Assembly (NCBI GenBank): GCA_949318235.1
Contig: OX439133.1
Coordinates: 9,114,922-9,178,921 of the forward strand
DNA length: 64,000 nt
Reading direction: 5' to 3'
Origin: Ecdyonurus torrentis
Taxonomy: Eukaryota > Arthropoda > Insecta > Ephemeroptera > Heptageniidae
This document shows, one piece after another, positions 59,827 through 64,000 of the stretch. The position numbers were made by a program, and so were the translations under genes. The notes under the pieces are model-generated. The model was not told where the DNA came from. It was given only the letters and a program-made list of their open reading frames with translations, and ran no database searches. Within the stretch, counting starts at the first letter, position 1, and each line of letters begins with the position of its first letter.

Positions 59827-60603
59827 TCTTTCTCTCTGCTTCTCCAACCTCTTCTTTATACCTAACACACTAATGACCCTCGTTTAACCCCATCCCTTTT
59901 TCTTCCTTCCTGTACGTATATGTACGTTATATATGTAATATACTAAAGGGTCGTCACACATACACAATGTTTACTTCAATCCGTTGGGAATTGAGGAAAT
60001 GTCAAAATTTTCTGTCCTTTTAAACCAAAAATATTTATAGTCTTTGGTTGCTTGTATAATAAATTGGATCAACGTTACATAGTATAAAACTTGAACCTTG
60101 TTGAATAAAACGAATAAAGTTAAAAACGTATAATTAATCATTCATTAAAATAATAATAATAAATTTATTTGACATTTATATAATTATGATTGTTATTATT
60201 TAATTTGTAATTAATATTTAATAATATATTTTATTTATATAATAACAAAATTAAAAATTAAAAAAATAGCTCCATTATATTCACTTATATATCGTAAAGG
60301 TATTTAAGCAAAACAAAACAGATTATATATTTAAAATATCTATGATGCTATAAAGTTAATCCCTTTATTTCTAATTGAGTGAATAATATTTATAATCGAA
60401 TTAGCAAACCACAAGAATGTTGATTAAATAAAATAATAACGTAAGTGAAATTCATTGAAAAGCAGAAAATAGGTATTAGTTAAAAGAAGCGTTAATTTTC
60501 TAAAGAGCCTGGATATAAAATGCGAATATGTTTTACATTATGATATCACATTCATTTCACATTTTCGTTGGTTCAACATAACTCTTGGAAAGAATAGACT
60601 GCA
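58431..60603. other. Gene-free AT-rich stretch
   Basis: It contains poly(T) near 58898-58924 and a TC array at 59791-59823. No gene is supportable. Confidence 0.6.
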
Positions 60604-60746
60604 CGGGCGTATTCAGGGGGGGGGGGTGTTTTTGGGGTCCGGACCCTTTCCGTCAGGTCTAAAAAAGCATGGGCAAAGGAGTTGTTTCTCCCTTTTACTA
60701 GCTTACTATAGACTGGATCCCTCCTGCTGCAAAATTCTGGCTACGA
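60604..60746. mobile_element. Possible short DNA-transposon remnant with G11 run
   Basis: A 143-bp island of higher GC. It starts CGGGCGTATTCAGG followed by eleven Gs (60616-60626), then the palindrome GGGTCCGGACCC (60635-60646), and ends GGATCCCTCCTGC...CTGGCTACG. The ends CGTATTCAG and CTGGCTACG are degenerate inverted repeats. Its composition and terminal symmetry suggest a MITE or transposon end unrelated to the other families here; the assignment is tentative. Confidence 0.4.
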
Positions 60747-60970
60747 CTTAAGTACCATTTATGATACAGAGCAAAATTATTAACCATATGAAAAAATTAC
60801 GCTACTCTACAAGGCTACTTTGTATTGTAGTATTCATAGAATAGTAAAAAATAAATAAATATAATATATAAACGCCTGAGAAGAAAATATTATGCTGCAG
60901 AATTGGAAAAATGTTGTGTTGTTTCATCTATTAAATTGATTTATTGTGAGCTTAAAGGCGGAAAGTGGTA

Positions 60971-61017
<47 letters not shown>

Positions 61018-64000
61018 TAATGTATAGCAGTACCGGTAACATTACTTTCTTAATATTGTTATATGTGATATAAACGATAAATCATAATCATAATTTATAC
61101 ACAAAATTTGCAATATCTAATATGATAGAATAGTAATAGCACTATATTATGTTCTCCCAACATAATAGTAGCACGTGCAATAGTGAAGAGTTTTGTATCT
61201 CATTATATTTATCTTATTAACAGCCTATATATCGACAGTGTTACGGTAATATGGCTCCATATTTTTGCAAAGTGAACATTAGCAATTTTCATCAGGTATA
61301 AATTGGAGTTCATACTATTAAAAGAAAAAATCGTGAAATATTTTAAAATCAAAATATTTATCAAGAAATTATGAAAACCGTTGCCAAAGATGGAAACGTT
61401 GGTGGCTTTATTAGACTCAATTCAGAGTACCGGAACTGTATCGATATATGCATACGTGTATGTAAGTATGAATAATAATAAGTATGCATGATACAGGGAT
61501 AGATATGAATCTAAACTTAAGCTTTATTTTATGCTACTGCCTTTCGTTCTGTTGTTGAATGTATGTATATATGTATGGGTGTATTACAATATACCATACA
61601 TAACACCATCAGGTTTGTATTATTACATAGTAATTCAGAGAGACAGCTTTATCTTAAAAATATAACTAAAATTTCAAATGGTTAAAAATAATACATAGAA
61701 TAAGAAGTTATTACAACAATAAATTAATTAATTTTACAAGTACATTTAGTTTTTGATTCCTTTATATCTGAATTCAATATTTTTAAGGATGAATATTTAA
61801 ATAGGTTATTTTGTTTAATTTATTTAAAATTATATCATAAAATCGTATCTTATTATTACTTTTTCTTGCACCTAAAGAAGAACTACTACATTTTTTGTAT
61901 TGAATTTTAAATAATATTTTTACTTATAAAGTAATAAAATAAAATAAAATTCTTTTATATTGAAAGAAATTTCTGATGTGTGTTTGTAATTTTTTTAATT
62001 TCTATGCCCAAATGAACTGTAATTCTCTTTCAAATGAGCTCTATAAATATTTTCAAATATATCTAAAAGTTTATTATTATTATTATTTCTAGTATACTTT
62101 AAGAATACCAAAAGGCACATCTGCATAAAATTTAAAATAACAATTAGAGAAATTAACTAAAAAAAAAAAAAAGTGTATACATATTCCCATAAGCTATTGC
62201 TAAATTTGAGGAGAGTGGAAGGTCATCATCTCGCAATCATCTCCCATTATATACAGTGCGTAAAGTGCACAACATAAAAACCAAAAAAATCATTTTCTTA
62301 CTCTATTCGCACCCTTTAACAATCACCATAACTCTACTCTGTACTTCAAAGTTTTAAAGACAAAACATTTCACATTTTACTAATTAATTGTAAACTCCTA
62401 TATAATACTTCACTTCGAAATATATAATATCACAAAAACCTAGAAAGCTCGCTACCTCTTCATAATCTCTGTAATGGTACTAAAATACAACATAGCAAAA
62501 AGCAAAAAGGCTTAAAGCACATTAATCTTGTCTTATATTATATAGCATATATGATTATACTAATTAATGAATCTTTTATCATATGGGAATAATTAGTGAA
62601 TACTCTATATATAGTAAACAATGATATATAGAAAACAATAAAACAAAATTACATTATGCATATAGTATTAAAATTTAATAATAAATAATATTTTAATATG
62701 TTTTTAATTTTTAATTGTTCTTGTATAAAATAAATATTAATTACTATAGTGAATTATATTAACTTTAAAGGAATTCAAGTTATTTGACAAAAATATATTG
62801 GATATTATAAATAGTTTACGTACTAATTGACGATTTTTATCAAAGAATGTGTTAAAATATTTGGTTATACAAAATAGTTTACTGGTTGAAAATGTTATTA
62901 AAATTAGTTTTTTTTAATATTTGGATAACAGTTATTCAATATTATGATAGTAATTTAAAATTTTAATTAGTATTCTTGACAATGGACCTCTTGCAATGAT
63001 ATGTTTTTAATTGTTGCAACGTGTAAGTAAAAACGATTTTTCCATAAGAAATGTATTAAGAATATTTCAAATTATTTTAAAAATGTCATTCATTGCAAGT
63101 AATTTATTAATTTTTTTAAAGAAAATATTAACTGCAATAATTCTTTAACATTAATTATACCTAATAATAACCTAAAATAAATGGAAAATAATCCAGAAGG
63201 GCGCAATCAACAGTATTACCACTATATAAGCCTGGTATATGTACAAGTTATGTGCTTATTTATGGTTATAGTGAAGAGATTAAAAAATATATAAATAAAA
63301 TAAATAATAATAAAAATAAAAATTTTATAAATTTTTAAAATTTAAAAATATATTATTTCTATTATTATATTCATTATATTATAAATTTGAATAAATGCAT
63401 TTTATTTAAAATTTCTGAGTACAACAATAATAACATTTTACGCACGATTATAAATAAACGTAATATATACTATCGTGTTAGAAAAATAAATGCTTGAATG
63501 CATACGAAAATACGTATTTTGTTTCTGAACAAACGCGCGCGAGAGAGAGAGAAAATACGTCGACGCGTAAAGTAAATTTAAAGTAAACATGAGTCAGGTG
63601 TTTGAGTGTAAAACAACCCCTTTTTTGCTTCATTTAAATAAGCACTCATCCCCTATTTGCATCTCTTTTATCCCTCTTATAAGGTTGTATGTGTATATAT
63701 ATGGAAATAAAAATATCAAAAGTAAATAACACAAATTTATATAAAATATTATAATATAATAATATAACCTTTTTCTTATATATAAAGATGCTAGACGTTT
63801 ATTGTTAAATTTAATAATTTATATAATATATTATATAAAAAAAATAAAGAACGGTTAATATGAATAAAAAAGAAAAACTTTCAATGTCATTTTTCAAAAT
63901 AAAAAAATAAATAAATAATAAATAAAACTTAATAATAAAAAATCTCCAACTTCGTCGATGGATTCACCGGGACTCAGCTATTTAATAGTTTGCAAAAACA
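60747..64000. other. Gene-free AT-rich stretch to window end
   Basis: A 41-nt poly(T) tract at 60973-61013 is the main feature. A short GA run beside CGCGCGC near 63534-63552 is also present. No coding sequence was recognised. Confidence 0.6.
60973..61013. repeat. poly(T) tract, 41 nt
   Basis: Uninterrupted T homopolymer. Confidence 0.95.

Overview
This window is a very AT-rich animal (metazoan) genomic segment, by eye roughly three quarters A+T. It is packed with long A/T homopolymers, (GA)n, (TG)n, (TA)n and (GTAT)n microsatellites, and short inverted-repeat DNA elements. It is eukaryotic because it has a poly(A)-tailed LINE with target-site duplications, tRNA-derived elements, consensus splice-donor sequences and no densely packed genes. 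The lineage cannot be fixed from the sequence. Extreme AT content plus Asn/Thr/Ser/Ala-rich coding sequence would fit an insect or another AT-rich invertebrate, but this is only a guess.

Layout. 1-9.7 kb: gene-free AT-rich DNA with microsatellites, one 200-base assembly gap (3226-3425) lying inside a MITE copy. 9.7-11.7 kb: a second copy of that MITE, a tRNA-Ser-like SINE on the minus strand, and a tRNA-like insertion flanked by a perfect 14-bp direct repeat. 14.86-15.8 kb: a ~0.94-kb near-perfect palindrome flanked by TTA. 17.9 kb: a smaller palindromic MITE. 20.06-20.35 kb: a 290-bp (TG)n array. 24.4-25.2 kb: the only host gene part I can support, a minus-strand first coding exon of 69 codons ending exactly at AAG|GTAAGA, with a less AT-rich likely promoter upstream. 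30.1-31.3 kb: two tandemly placed copies of another repeat.

37.6-44.0 kb: the main object, an apparently intact LINE of the L1/Tx1 type. It has a 5'UTR, ORF1 (410 aa, CCHC knuckle), an inter-ORF spacer made largely of a 337-bp (GTAT)n array, ORF2 (1120 aa, AP-endonuclease + reverse transcriptase with YADD + C-terminal CCHC), a ~0.87-kb 3'UTR ending in two small hairpins, and a ~156-nt poly(A) tail. A perfect 10-bp duplication (GTTAACTTAT) brackets it, so both ends are defined and the copy looks young. ORF1 protein would coat the RNA, and ORF2 would nick the target and copy the RNA at the nick.

50-58.5 kb: further MITE copies, including a palindromic element nested inside a MITE, a 455-bp palindrome, and a dispersed repeat also seen at 25.6 kb. 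The non-repetitive rest (18-24 kb, 44-50 kb, 58-64 kb) shows no coding sequence I can defend and is probably intronic or intergenic. The octamer TGACGTCA occurs ten times, far more than base composition predicts, and at least five of these sites lie within the repeats.
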